Positions 44,894-56,045 of a stretch of 64,000 bases of DNA are shown in pieces. Each line of letters starts with the position of its first letter. The stretch's first letter is position 1. A model generated the notes under the pieces. It was given only the letters and a program-made list of their open reading frames with translations, ran no database searches and had not been told where the DNA came from. Made by a program: the position numbers and the translations under genes. The DNA is from Prinsepia uniflora (Eukaryota; Streptophyta; Magnoliopsida; Rosales; Rosaceae). The stretch is from the NCBI GenBank assembly GCA_032719365.1, contig CM064866.1, forward strand, positions 3,763,781 through 3,827,780. The letters run 5' to 3'.

Positions 44894-44953
44894 GACGGGA
44901 GGCACCCGAGACGGTCGAGGAGCGCACGGAGCGCGATTGACTCGTTCTGATTT
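44894..44953 (+). other. Candidate leader mini-exon of the plus-strand LTR (60 bp)
   Basis: The GC-rich segment lies between acceptor-like CATATTGACAG and donor-like TTT|GTGAGTGG. It corresponds to the mini-exons of E1, E5, E6 and E7. A convincing donor for the upstream intron is not obvious in this copy. Confidence 0.35.
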
Positions 44954-45805
44954 GTGAGTGGACTCTTTCTTTTCTTTCGTGCATGCCTAACTGTTTTCAT
45001 TGATGTTTTATGGTTTTTAAGCATGTTTTATGTTGTTAATGATGCGTATATGCGGTTGAAATGTTTGCACGTTTTTCGAGACATTTCTGGTTTTCGGATT
45101 TCGATGCCATATTTAAGGATTTCAACCTATAAATGTTTTCTGATGACGATAAATGAGTTATGAAATATGATTTGTGATTTCCTGTGGTTTTTGGTATAAA
45201 AATGGATTTCCGAATTTGGGTTCGGAATGTCGGTTCTGAACGTCGGAAGGGCTTCGAACCGGGGATTTCGAATTCGAGTTTGGCGATGGATTTCGGATTG
45301 GTTTTACACTGAATATGAATTGGATTTGCTGGATCTGGATATGGGTTTAAAGACCCGGATATTGATTGACGGGGGACGGGCCCGGATTGAGTTTAAAGAC
45401 TCGGGAGTTTAAAAGACTCGGATATTTACGATATTACCCCCATAGGCCTATTGAGTTTAAAGACTCGGGAGTTTAAAGACTCAGACTTATATTTGAGGCC
45501 TGGTTGAGTTTAAAGACTCGGATAGGTCCAGCAGGTTTGATCGGAAATGGTGATTTGATGTTCCTAGTTATACTATGGTTTTCTGATGCACCTGCTATGA
45601 TTTCTATATCCGTTTTATAGTGTTTCTGTTTCTTATGATGTTTCATGTTATGATTTTCTAATTCTTAGTGGGGCATGCATGTTTTTCAAAACGGAGGGAA
45701 CAAATATTATGGGTTTTTTCTTATCTTTGATTTGATGATAAACTAATTTTAAAACTTTTAGTTATTCTAGTCCACTCACACTTTTGATTTAAATTTTCCC
45801 TCCAG
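44954..45805 (+). other. Candidate LTR leader intron 2 of the plus-strand LTR (852 bp)
   Basis: It opens GTGAGTGGAC at 44954 and ends TTTTCCCTCCAG at 45805 before GTCGTGG. GTCCACTCACA (45770-45780), 25 bp before the end, is the exact reverse complement of the start and contains CTCAC, which fits the loose plant branch-point pattern YTNAY. The whole segment is T-rich. Confidence 0.5.
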
Positions 45806-46078
45806 GTCGTGGTGATAGCGCTGGGGTGAACGTTGAGGCAGATATCGAGGCATAGAGCTTACGACGTTCTTCCGTTGCGAGACTAGCATTGTAGGATTTT
45901 TGTGCCCATTTTGTAGAACTATGCTCTGACTGACAGTTGTATATATTTACTCATTCGTCTGATAGTTATGCTTATAGTAGTCTTAAGGTTATTTTAGTAC
46001 TTTAAGTGTGATTGTCAGACGGGAGCAGGGTTCGTCCCGGGTATCGAGGTGATATTTGGGACGGGTCCTGACACTGGG

Positions 46079-46465
46079 CCTGATGGTTTCAATGCCTTCT
46101 TCTTCCAACGATGCTCGGACATTGTGGGTAAGCATGTTATCCTTGGTGTTCGTGAATTTTTTTCTTCTTGCTCCCTCTTGAGGGAGATGAATGCCACTAT
46201 TTTAACTTTGATTCCCAAAGTTCCTAATCCGTCTTCTATGGGAGACTTCATACCTATTTCTTGCTGTAATATTGTTTACAAGATTATCTCTAAATTGTTA
46301 GCTAACCGGTTGAAAAGTGTGCTTCCTGCTGTTATTAGCTGCTCCCAATCTGCTTTCATTGGTGGTCGTCGTATTGGGGACAAAATTTTACTTGTGCAGG
46401 AGCTTTTTAAGGGGCACCATCTGAATTCGGGTCCTCCTCGATGTGCCATTAAAGTTGGCATTAAA
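46079..46465 (+). pseudogene. LINE reverse transcriptase, N-terminal half
   Basis: The frame reads PDGFNAFFFQ, then a LIPKVPNPSSMGDFIPISCC block and LLANRLKSVLP and SAFIGGRRIGD motifs, which are typical fingers-palm segments of plant LINE reverse transcriptases. Continuity is lost near 46460, where a deletion or indel shifts the frame. Confidence 0.8.
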
Positions 46466-46529
46466 AGGCCTATGATTCCTTGGAGTGGGATTTCTTATTC
46501 AGGGCTTTGGTTGCCTTTAATATTCACCC

Positions 46530-47577
46530 TCGGATGATTGCTTGGATTAGAGGATGTATTTCATCCACGTGGTTCTCTGTTGCGGTTAATGGTGAACTTG
46601 AAGGGTACTTTCCTGGTAAACGGGGGCTCAGATAAGGGGATCCTCTTTCCCCCTATATTTTTGTTATGGCCATGGAGATCCTTTCATCTTCCTTCATCAG
46701 CGCCATTTCTGCTGCTCTTAGGTTTAGATACCATTGGAGATGCGATAAAACTCGATTATCCCATCTTGCCTTTTCTAATGATCTGGTTGTCTTCTCTTAT
46801 GGTGATAGGTACTCCCTTTCGATTCTTATGCATGTGCTTGATTGGTTTGCTTCTCAGTTCGGATTGTGTATCAATTTGGAGAAGAGCAATTTGTTTGTGG
46901 CCGATGTTGATATTGATACTTCGGCTCTCTTGTGGGAGCTTACTGGTCTTAATATTGGTTCTCTTCCCATGAGATATCTGGGTATTCCTCTTATTACTTC
47001 CCAACTCTCCGCTTTGGATTGTGCTCCTTTGGTGGAGAAGGTTGTGAGGAGAATTGGCTCTTGGGAACATCGTCATCTTTCTTTTGCTGGCCGCCTGGTG
47101 ATTATTAAAGCTGTGTTGTGCTCCTTGCAGGTTTATTGGGCGTCTCATCTGTTTCTTCCTAAGTGTGTCCTGCGTAGCATTGAGTTGTTGTTGCGGCGGT
47201 TCCTTTGGTCTCGGAAGGTTGCTGGCTCCTATTGTGCTAAGGTTTCGTGGGATGATGTTTGTAAGCCTTTTAGGAAAGGTGGGCTCGGTATTAAATCTTT
47301 GTGTACCTGGAATTGGGTGCTAATGGCTCGTTATATTTGGTTCCTTTTCTCTGATGTTGAAGGCAACCTGTGGTCTGATTGGATTAAAGCATATATTCTT
47401 AAGGATAGGAGCTTCTGGGCTATCACCCCGTCTTCGAGCTGTTCTTGGAACTGGAGAAGACTTCTCAAAATTCGGAATGTGGTTAAACCATTTATCTTTT
47501 CTGTTGTGGGTAATGGGAAATCTATTTTTACTTGGTGGGATAATTGGTGCTCCCTGGGTCCGCTGCTTGATCGTTAG
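46530..47577 (+). pseudogene. LINE reverse transcriptase, palm-thumb part, inactivated
   Basis: It continues in another frame with VAVNGELEGYF and GDPLSPYIFVMAME. The conserved RQGDPLSP motif is broken by TAA in place of a Gln codon (about 46634). The catalytic box that is normally FADDL reads FSNDL (near 46777), so the active-site aspartate pair is lost. The long open stretch from 46666 continues through the thumb to a TAG at 47575-47577. Confidence 0.8.
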
Positions 47578-48334
47578 GGTGATGCTTTGCCTTCAATTTC
47601 GGGCCTTGGCCTTAACTCTCGGCTCTGCGAGGTGCTGAATGATTCTGGGGGCTGGAGATGGCATTTCGCTCTCAATGATAATCTTCTCACTATTCAAGCG
47701 GCTTCTCTATGTCTCTCCCCTTGTCCTTCGAGAGATGATTCTGTTATTTGGACTCCTTCTTCTCTTGGAGTCTACTCGGCCTCTTCTCTTTGGGATGTTT
47801 GTAGGGATGTTAATCTTGTGGTCGGTTGGGCTAATCTGGTCTGGTTCTCTTATTCTATTCCTGAAGCTAGTTTTGTTCTATGGCTTGCTATCCGTCATCG
47901 CCTCATGACCTTTGACCGGATTGGGAGATTTGCTAACAGTCAAAATCTTCTTTGTGTTCTTTGTAATGCTGTGGTGGAGTCTCATAATCATCTCTTTTTT
48001 GAGTGTCCGTATAGTGAGGGTATTTGGTCGGCGATTTTGACTAAATGTGGTTTTCCGTGGTTGAGAATTCCCTGGCCTTCTTTCATCGAGGTTATTTCGG
48101 TCCAGTGGAGGGGGAATTCCCTTAGTGTGGCGGTCAATAAGGTGGCGCTTGGTGCCACGGTGTATTGCCTTTGGTGTGAACGGAATGCTCATGTGTTTGG
48201 AGCCGATGGGAATCCCCCCCTTCGTTATCCAGAAGCAAATCATCGATATGGTTAGGACCAAGTTGTGTTCTATTAAATTTTCTCGCTCTGTTGCTAATCG
48301 TAGGATTGCTTTAGTTTGGGCTATTCATGTTTAG
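47578..48334 (+). pseudogene. LINE C-terminal zinc-binding domain
   Basis: After the TAG the same domain order continues: DALPSISGL, a WxF segment, SSLWDV, then CVLCNAVVESHNHLFFECPYS (about 47954-48016). This Cys/His pattern is the reverse-transcriptase-associated zinc-binding domain of plant LINEs. The open frame runs to 48255. Homologous residues (QIIDMVRTKLCSIKF) go on in another frame to about 48330, showing one more frameshift. Confidence 0.75.
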
Positions 48335-48464
48335 TCTTTTGGCCTATGGTCGTGTTTGACCTTAATTTGTGGTGCCTTTGTTTGGCTTTGGTTGTTGGCT
48401 TCCGGGCCTTTTCCGATTCTGATTAATTGAATTTATTTATCAAAGAAAAAACAACAAATTAAAA

Positions 48465-49090
48465 AATGAACAAACGATATCAACTAAGACGTATGCAAAG
48501 TTTGTTGGGTCTAGGCCCAATAGAATTCTGAAGTCTGGGTTGGATTGGGCTTTTAGCCCAAGCTTAATAAACCTGATAAAATATTTTCCTCGCCAAAATA
48601 TATTCGATGTGTATATTTTATGTCGTTATTTTTGTAAAAGTAAAAATTCTTACAATTCCGAATTACAACAAAACAAAATGCTGATGCATGGCGTTGATTA
48701 TTATTTTCTTCCACTAATAATATAATTTTCTCATGACTCGTTGTCCACATTCCATAACTTTGGAAAGTTAATTTGGACTGGTTCTATAAAAGCAATTCCA
48801 ATCAGAAAAAAACAGTGGCATTCGGGTCAAAGTTTCATGTTAGATCCAACAATGCGGAGACGTCTTTATGTTCAATCAAATTGCCACTAGGGCAATTTGT
48901 TTATTTAAAAAAATTTAGTTGTTTTTCTAATATTTTCTTGTAATGTTATTATTTTACGTGTTATAATATATATAAATGATAAAATCAATGTATATCTCAT
49001 AATGTATAATAATAAATAAACAAATAAAATGCATTATCATATAAAAGAAAGGAGTCGAATTAAGGACAATATTTGTGTTTGGCACCTTCT
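48465..49090. other. AT-rich intergenic DNA
   Basis: No gene, RNA or clear repeat was recognised. Confidence 0.4.
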
Positions 49091-49099
49091 TCTTTGAGT

Positions 49100-49575
49100 A
49101 TTATATATATATAATCATCGAAACTGTTCATTTTTAAAATCACCATTTTAAGATTTTTGTTGTTGTTGTAAAAATCATGATTGAAAGTCGTTTAATTATT
49201 CAGATTTATCAAACACGACAAGAAAATTGGTCATTCGGCACATGTGTCTAGGTTACTAATATTTTTTCTTTGCCTTTTATTAATTATTACACACATTTAT
49301 TCAATATTTGTTTTCCAATTTAGATATCACACAATTTATTGTGTGCAAAAGTTTAACAATGAATACAGATACACTATTAGTCATGGTCTACGAAGAATAG
49401 AGAAGGTCGCTTGGTCACGATCTAAGAAGAACACAGAAGGTTGGTTAGTCACGATCTTCAATTTTTTTTTTTTTTTTTACAGAGACGATTTTGATATAAT
49501 GATTTAGTGAATAAACAACTTTGATTATGATGTACGTACAAAGATAATTGAATAAATCAAAAAAGTAATATGAGA
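49100..49575. mobile_element. Diverged fold-back MITE copy a
   Basis: Left words (CGAAACTGTTCATTTTTAAAAT, AAAGTCGTTTAATTATTCA) and right words (GATGATTT..., TTGATTATGATGTACGTACAA) match the ends of the copy at 52694-53016. The centre is replaced by other DNA, including a 34-bp tandem duplication (about 49378-49460) and a poly-T run (49463-49479). Confidence 0.4.
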
Positions 49576-50530
49576 AAATACCACCAAGTAGAATATAAGT
49601 ATCGTAAAAAAATAGCAATAGGACGTGAAAGTGTTTTGTACTATTATAAGTTTTGGCCTATAGATATGAGTTATTTACAATCATAACGCCAAAAATATAA
49701 ATAATGGTATTTTATGAGTTATTTACACAAACAATCCTTAAGTTTTGTTGCGTTTTCACGAACACCCTTTTAGATTTTAGACTTTACACAAATACACCTT
49801 TATGTTCCAAAAATATTACAATAAACTCACTTGTTAAGTGATTATCAATTAAATGTTGAAATCAACCTACAAATTGGTAAAATTGACCTTCTACATTAAT
49901 ATTTTCAATATTAAAATGATAATATATTCAAACATGCATTTTTAGGGCATTTTACATAACTTATATTACATTCAATTATTTTTTATTTTTTATTTTTTAT
50001 TTTTTATGGGTTAATGTGTAATATTGACACAAGAAAACGATTCAGTAAAATCCAATATACGGCCACCAGCAAGTTGGGGGAAAAGTCTCTGGCTAATAAT
50101 GCAACCAGCAACTTGGTATGCATATATAGCAATGGATAAAATGTCATCGAAGTGGCGATCGAATTGAAATCATTGGGATCTATGAGTGGTCGATTGTTTG
50201 CTTGATGAGTTTTAAGAATCGATCGACATGACGACGACTATCATGGCGTCTGAATCGATTCTCTTGGCATGTAGTTCGATCATGTACTTTTTGGGATACG
50301 AATATCGATCTAACAAATGACATAATTCATTCTAATTTTTGTACATAATCATAGATTCAAGTTGGTAATTAGATCGCAATATGTATTTTCTTTTATTTTT
50401 ATTATTATTTTAATTAATTTTTCGTGAATCTAATCAAATTTCGAACGGTTTAAAGATTATACTATTCTAATTTTTTAGACATTCACGATCGAGTTCTGGT
50501 AATTATAAGATTATGTTACTTTAGCTGAAG
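49576..50530. other. AT-rich intergenic DNA with a TTTTTTA microsatellite
   Basis: Bases 49978-50006 are about four units of TTTTTTA. Bases 50140-50300 contain scattered GATCGA words. No gene is supported. Confidence 0.45.
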
Positions 50531-50542
50531 ATTATGCTATAG

Positions 50543-50779
50543 TTGATGACTTTAGCAAAACTGGATCTCTTAATATTTCTAATCTTCAAGTTGAGGAACT
50601 CTAAAATTCTTATTAATGTTGTCAATAGCCGTATATCTATTTCACGGAGGTTGCTTACTATCGATGATCGCGTTAATGACATCGCCTCTAGATTCAATTT
50701 CATTTCTTTCAAGCAAATCTTCAAGGAAGCTAATTTTGTTGATGATGTTTTTGCGAAACCGAGTCACAATTGTCAATAA
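50543..50779 (+). pseudogene. RNase H-like (RVT_3-type) domain fragment
   Basis: The frame reads an SRISISRRLLTIDDRVNDIA segment, then FISFKQIFKEANFVDDVFAK. The end resembles the widespread plant motif REANFVADALAK at the close of RNase H-like domains in LINE-derived genes. The key ADALA box reads DDVFA. No neighbouring domain is seen, so this is a relic. Confidence 0.5.
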
Positions 50780-51499
50780 AACTTATATTGAGTGGCCTCT
50801 CTCCCGATTGAGCCGAAAGAAGCTTGATTTATTTTATTTTATTGGTGGTAGTTATTCTAGAGGTTTTTTTTATTTTATTTGTAGTTTTCTTAAGTATAAA
50901 AAAAATCATGCATCGTAAAAATATATATTTTTTCGCTATAAAAGACAACATTCCATATAATTATAATATACGGTTGTCCAAACAAGAAGATATATATTCA
51001 AAGGAAGTTAAGGAATATAAAGATCGATCCGATATTGGCTTCATTTATATATGCTCGATCCATATATATATATAATTCAATATGGACGGCATCATTTTAA
51101 GCCACTTGCTGATGAAATCATCCTACTCCCCCCCAACCCCAAGCTAGCTTCACTTAGTAATTAAGCTATCAATTAGTAAAGTCTGCAAATTAGGTTTAAT
51201 ATAATTTTATTTTTGATAAATATCATATGAAGTATATATATTTAGCGGGCTAATTTTAGTTGCCGCCACTCCATGTAATCATGTATTCATGTAATTGTGT
51301 CATGTCAGTTTCCGATTACGTACGTAGATGCTATCTTTTTTAATTGAAATTAATTACTACCCAGTGCTTTGAGATTCGGACACCAATATTGCACTGGAAC
51401 ACAAGAATGATGAATGATGGATCATTGAATCCCCCAACGTGACGTTGAACTCATCAACTCCATCTCAACTCATTCATTCCTTAACTTGAATATTACATT

Positions 51500-51845
51500 G
51501 ACATTTTCTCCTACTTTATTTTAATTTATTGAATTGTATTAGTTTTTATTTATAATTAAAATCATTATTTCTCTAAATCATTATGTCAAAATTATCTTCG
51601 TTCGAAAATGAATAATAATATATATTATTTAGTTATTCATATGTATAAAATAAATTCTCGGTTTTGATAAAAATTAAGACCATCGTGACGAACTATCTAT
51701 TTAGTTTATATATATATATATATAAATAACTAAACGGCCTATAATCTTGTTCAATTTTAATGTAGATGATCTTAATATAATAATTTTAAAAATAAGCAGT
51801 TTAAATTTAATAAATTGAAAAAATAACACCCCGAGATATCACGCT
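51500..51845. mobile_element. Fold-back MITE copy b
   Basis: It shares the order of words with the copy at 52694-53016: ATTATTTCTCTAAATCATTATG, TTAGTTATTCATATGTATAA, ATCGTGACGAACTATC, a TA-rich centre (51708-51726), then TAACTAAACGGCC and TAAATTGAAAA. Confidence 0.5.
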
Positions 51846-52693
51846 TGATTTTACAGGTGGGCCATCCCTCGTCTAATTAACAATCTTCCCTATGGCATGG
51901 AATAAGTCGCCCACTCCTTCTCATTCCCATTCCCATTGCCATTGGTATTGCTGGATAGTATTATGAATTGAATTATGATCGAAGATTTATGTGCCAAGTA
52001 ATGTCAATATGCAAAGACGAAAAAGGAAATTTGCAAAAGATACCCAAATGGATACCCACATTTCACATTCGCAGTGCAATCATACACAAGCAAATAGTCT
52101 CTACCATTATATATATATACATAATTTAAAGCGAAATATTACATAAAATATATTATAATCCTTTTTGGTGTATTTTTTATTTTATTTACAATGTTAAGGC
52201 TCTCTATTTGTAAGATTTTAATATAATTTATGAGGCGGATATCCCTTCTCCAATTCCTCTACTACGAAGACAAAAATGTAGGTTAATTTATATACGGGCA
52301 TTGACCAAATATAAATTAGTTTCACCATGAAGCTGCAGCTAATAAATTAAATGAGAATAATTCAAGATTGTGGCTTTTCATTTCGCACTACCTACGGACT
52401 GATTCCGTATGTGCTTTTTTGGATTATATTATGTGTAATCCACCAATAATAATTTAATCCAAATGATTGCATCATCCCACTAGTTCTTTATAAAAATAAT
52501 TTATTTTTATTTTCACAGCCCATTTTTTACTTACTACACTTCATTTTTTATTTTATCCTTTATTTTTTAAGTGTAATAAGTAAAAAATAAAGTGCAAAAT
52601 TAGCTTCTTTTTTTTAAAAAAAGCTGAATGATATTAGACTTATTTACATAGATAATATTTGCATCATACTTTGGTGTTACTTCCTTCTATCAT

Positions 52694-53016
52694 CTTTTTC
52701 GATTTACCAAATTATTTTTGCATATATATTATAATTAGAACCGTTCATGCTCTAAATCACAATTCCAAGATTATCCTCCTAAAAAATCAATAAGATTTGA
52801 AGTCGTTTAGTCATTCATATGTATAAAATAAATCAACCGCTTTGATAATAAGGAAGATCCTTATGGTGAATCGTCCATTTAGTTTATATATATGGATGAC
52901 TAAATAGTCTCCAATTTAATTAATTTTTAGTATAAATTATTTTGAAATGATGATTTGGAAGATAAAGGTCCTGATTATGGTATATGTATATGGATTATTT
53001 GATAAATCGAAAAGGG
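52694..53016. mobile_element. Fold-back MITE copy c (best preserved)
   Basis: The left end CTTTTTCGATTTACCAAATT pairs with the right end GATTATTTGATAAATCGAAA over long imperfect inverted repeats. A second inner pair (TTTAGTCATTCATATGTATA and ATATATGGATGACTAAATAG) makes most of the element able to fold on itself. It has no coding capacity. Superfamily and target duplication could not be settled. Confidence 0.55.
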
Positions 53017-53225
53017 TGTTGCTCTGAGATATAATCAGGGATGGAATGTGAATAATATCCCACTTATATTATATCATAGCTGATAAATCAATAATGTTGA
53101 GTATTACTTTCGTTCTTTAACTGTATAATAAAACAGATCATATATATATATATATCGATAAACTAAAAATAATGAGTGGTGTTTGATCATTTTCAATTTT
53201 AAATTACTCATAGCTAGCGTCATCG

Positions 53226-53359
53226 TCCCAAGGTGGAACTGAGCGAGGGAATGAAAGTAAACAAAAGGGAGCAAATTAGTGGACCTCGTCGGTCCCAAGG
53301 TGGAACTAAGCGAGGGAATGAAAGTAAACAAAAGGGAGCAAATTAGTGGACCTCGTCGG
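53226..53359. repeat. 67-bp tandem duplication
   Basis: Copies 53226-53292 and 53293-53359 differ at one base (CTGAGCG against CTAAGCG). The minus-strand frame over this region repeats accordingly and has no recognisable domain. Confidence 0.9.
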
Positions 53360-54425
53360 AAAATGCATGGTTTTGTCGCCAAAACTGGAATCATCCCCCC
53401 ACATATATTCTTCCAAACTACCATGCTTTGCTTTACAATGTAAGCCTGGCTGGCTAGTGGGCTTACGCACAAACTATTAACAAAAGCAACATTTGCCCAA
53501 CAATATCATTCGCAAAAATTATGATTTAGTGGTTTCTTTCTGCATATATTACGTAGGATGTTTTAGATTTGATTCTATTAAAAGGGAAGGGTAAGACCTT
53601 GATGCTATGATGTGCATAAATGCATAATGTAAACTCATCTCTTAATATATCGTTTATATATATTTAAAAAAAAAACACCTCTTCACTCATGTATTTGATG
53701 AAATTAAGTGTTTGAATTATTGGTGCTGATGTTCGATATCTTATTTATGCTTGTAGTTATTGATTTATCTAGGACGTTTTACGGGTAGGTTTTTAAAGTT
53801 TATTCAATAACTTATCATGAGCGAAAAGTTAACCCGATATTACCGTATGTTAGAAATCTTCCGCTTAAAATAAATTAAAGAATGTTTAAAAATAGCATAA
53901 TAGGATCTTGATTGGCAATCATATTGGAATATCGATGCCGGCCCATGGGTGAAATTGTGATTGTGATTGTGATTGTGATTCCACTCACGAAGGAAAGGAG
54001 GCCCTTGAGGTTGGGAAGTGAAGGCCCCGGCTAACAAATTGTATCTTTGTACTCCCTAATCCCAACAGTCTCACCAATGACAAAGAAATGAATGATGCAA
54101 TACGTGTGAAAGTAGTGTGATTCACAAGCAATTTGGCAATTGGCGCCTACACCACAAACACACGAATATTTAGGTGGAAAATATACTAGGCACGATTGTA
54201 TTTATTCTTCCTGTAATTCATTATTAAATTACTTTTCGCATGCAACTGTAATACATAGAATCGTTAGTGGTTTCTTACAAAATTATCTATAAGAAAAAAT
54301 GATTAGATCGGAGATTTTTTGATTTGTTTGCAAAGATAATTTTTACATGATATTTAATAAGTTAACAGTTGTATTATCACATTTGAATAAGGAACATTCG
54401 ATAATCAACGAAATGAAGGTGGGTC
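53360..54425. other. AT-rich intergenic DNA
   Basis: It contains a short TGTGAT microsatellite (53955-53981) and no supported gene. Confidence 0.45.
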
Positions 54426-54427
54426 GA

Positions 54428-54685
54428 ACGTGGGAGAGGCGGCTGAGCAAGAACTCGGAGAGGTTGAGAGTGGGCGCTGATTTTCCTTTCTTTGCTGTGG
54501 CTGTGAAACAACGAAGGCTGTGGCTGTGAGTGATTGATACAACGAAGGATGGCTTGTGTGAGCGAGAGAGGGTGAGAGAGAACTACAACGATTGTGAAAA
54601 AGGAGGTTAAGTTGAATGCGGGAGAGGCGGTTGAGCGGGAACCTAGAGAGGCTGAGAGAGTGGGCGCTGATTTTTATGTCAATAT
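54428..54685. repeat. Diverged duplication of a GAGAGGCGG-rich segment
   Basis: Two segments (about 54428-54485 and 54615-54672) share GGGAGAGGCGG-TGAGC and GAGAGTGGGCGCTGATTTT words. Between them lies a repeat of ACAACGAAGG and TGGCTGTGA words. Open frames here are short and unrecognised. Confidence 0.5.
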
Positions 54686-55287
54686 GCAAGAACACTTCGC
54701 TTCAGAAAAAGAAGGCCAGACGCAGGCCATGAAATTTTGGGTTTCTCCCGAAAGGTTGATTTTAATTTCCCTCACATTTCAAATGTGCATGTTTGTTTTG
54801 CTTTTATAGAGTTTAGGGTGCTTTTATATTTTTCTTATTTCACATTTTATTGTACTACTTGTGCAAAATTGTTTGATCCAATGCTATGAACAAGACAATT
54901 TCTTATACTGAATCGTAATAGAAATGAGGATGGATGCAAGTTTTGCTCTCTTTAGGTGATAGGTAGCTCTTCACATGCATAGAGAAATTTAGTGTTTCGG
55001 ATAAATCTTCTGGTTTTGTTCTCAATTTACAGAACATAGTTACTAAGATACTCAATAATAACATAATATGTACAAATGTTTCAATTACACTTAAAAATAA
55101 GTCAAATGGGTCTATATGTAGCTATGGGCTACCCATGATAAAATTTAGCCACTCCAAATTCACTTTTTTAATGAATACTACAAGATTATGTATAATTTAC
55201 CATCTCCGGCAATCAAGGGCTATGTTACATAGTTTTTCAATAAGAAACTGGAAGACTCACCCCATGCACTCACTAGTACGTGGCTAA

Positions 55288-55600
55288 GTTCTTTTTTTTT
55301 TTTTTTTTTTATCGAAACGATAATCCGCAAGAAAGAAAAAAACAGAAGTAGGAAGCAAACAAACAACAACAATCAGAAAGCAGAAGAACCACTAGTCGCA
55401 ATCCACCACACAGACCACATACATCGGAGGGCAAGGTAAACCGTCTCGGGACAGCACGTGCACTAGGGATGATGGAGGGCGATTAATCCAGACCTCCTTG
55501 CACATCAACTTTTGCGCATGCGCGACTAAGGCATCAGCTGCCATATTGGCTGAACGGTGTGTCCAGCGAAAAGTCACAGACTCCAAGGACGGAACAGTAG
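55288..55600 (-). pseudogene. 3' end relic of a LINE or RNase H-like element
   Basis: On the minus strand the frame 55586-55392 reads TFRWTHRSANMAADALVAHA and then PPSSLVHVLSRDGLPCPP, the usual C-terminus of plant RNase H-type LINE proteins. A poly-T run at 55292-55310 is the poly(A) tail on the other strand. The 5' part is missing. Minus-strand frames further right (55534-55940) are not recognised. Confidence 0.6.
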
Positions 55601-55941
55601 ACCGTGTACTTGGTTGAGTACACGGCTATATTTGACTTGCCCTTAGAAGACTTGCTGGAAATGAATTTTAACCAAAAAGTTTTAAAATTTGACTCTTGAA
55701 AGATTAAACCATTGCTAGCTGGTAGACTTCCACTTCCACTAGCGTCAGCCAAGAACCTCTCAAAATTCGAATCCAAAGAGGCCAAAAATATTCTGATGCA
55801 GCCCCCAATTTGTTTGGGATTCTTTCATATGTTCTTTCTTGGATCACTTTAGTAAGTAGTATAGTGAATCGAATTGGGAGGAATCCATGGCTCAACTCTT
55901 TGCATGTTCCTTTGCATCTATCCTTATGTGCATTAGCCATA

Positions 55942-56045
55942 CCTTCTTTTTATTGAGATTCTCTCCGCCCCATCTAATGTAAGAAGTGCATTATCCATTC
56001 CTTTTTTTTTATTGAGATTCTCTCCGCCCCATCTAATTTAAGAAG
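55942..56045. repeat. 58-bp tandem duplication
   Basis: The segment TTTATTGAGATTCTCTCCGC plus CCCATCTAAT occurs twice (from 55942 and from 56000), each followed by TTAAGAAG or GTAAGAAG. Confidence 0.8.

Larger units (their letters stand above)
43341..46073 (+). mobile_element. Plus-strand solo LTR inside the LINE (2733 bp)
   Basis: The ends are TGTAACAACCCG and GGGTCCTGACA, with the 5-bp duplication CTGGG on both sides (43336-43340, 46074-46078). Removing the LTR and one duplication restores the LINE reading frame through the conserved NKAPGPDGFN motif, which proves the insertion. Landmarks match the left-hand cluster in mirror image: U3 double block (43430-43720), CGCG island (44610-44680), arms (44953-44963, 45770-45780), TTTAAA hairpins (45340-45520) and GTCAGACGGGAGC (46014-46026). 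Confidence 0.93.
43211..48449 (+). mobile_element. 5'-truncated LINE (non-LTR retrotransposon), split by a solo LTR
   Basis: The direct repeat AACAACAAATTAAAA flanks the insertion (43196-43210 and 48450-48464) and an A-rich tail (CAAAGAAAAA) precedes the right copy, as expected for target-primed insertion. The LINE proper starts near 43259, after a filler of about 48 bp. It holds the 3' part of ORF2: reverse transcriptase and the zinc-binding domain found at the end of plant LINE polyproteins. A solo LTR occupies 43341-46073. Confidence 0.85.

Noticed and set aside
44281..45024. 247-aa minus-strand frame inside the plus-strand solo LTR
   Set aside because: It is antisense to the LTR, spans the CGCG island and the candidate introns, and is not kept in other LTRs.
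46666..47577. 303-aa open frame as an intact host gene
   Set aside because: It is the palm-thumb part of a LINE reverse transcriptase with a broken catalytic box and stop codons on both sides.
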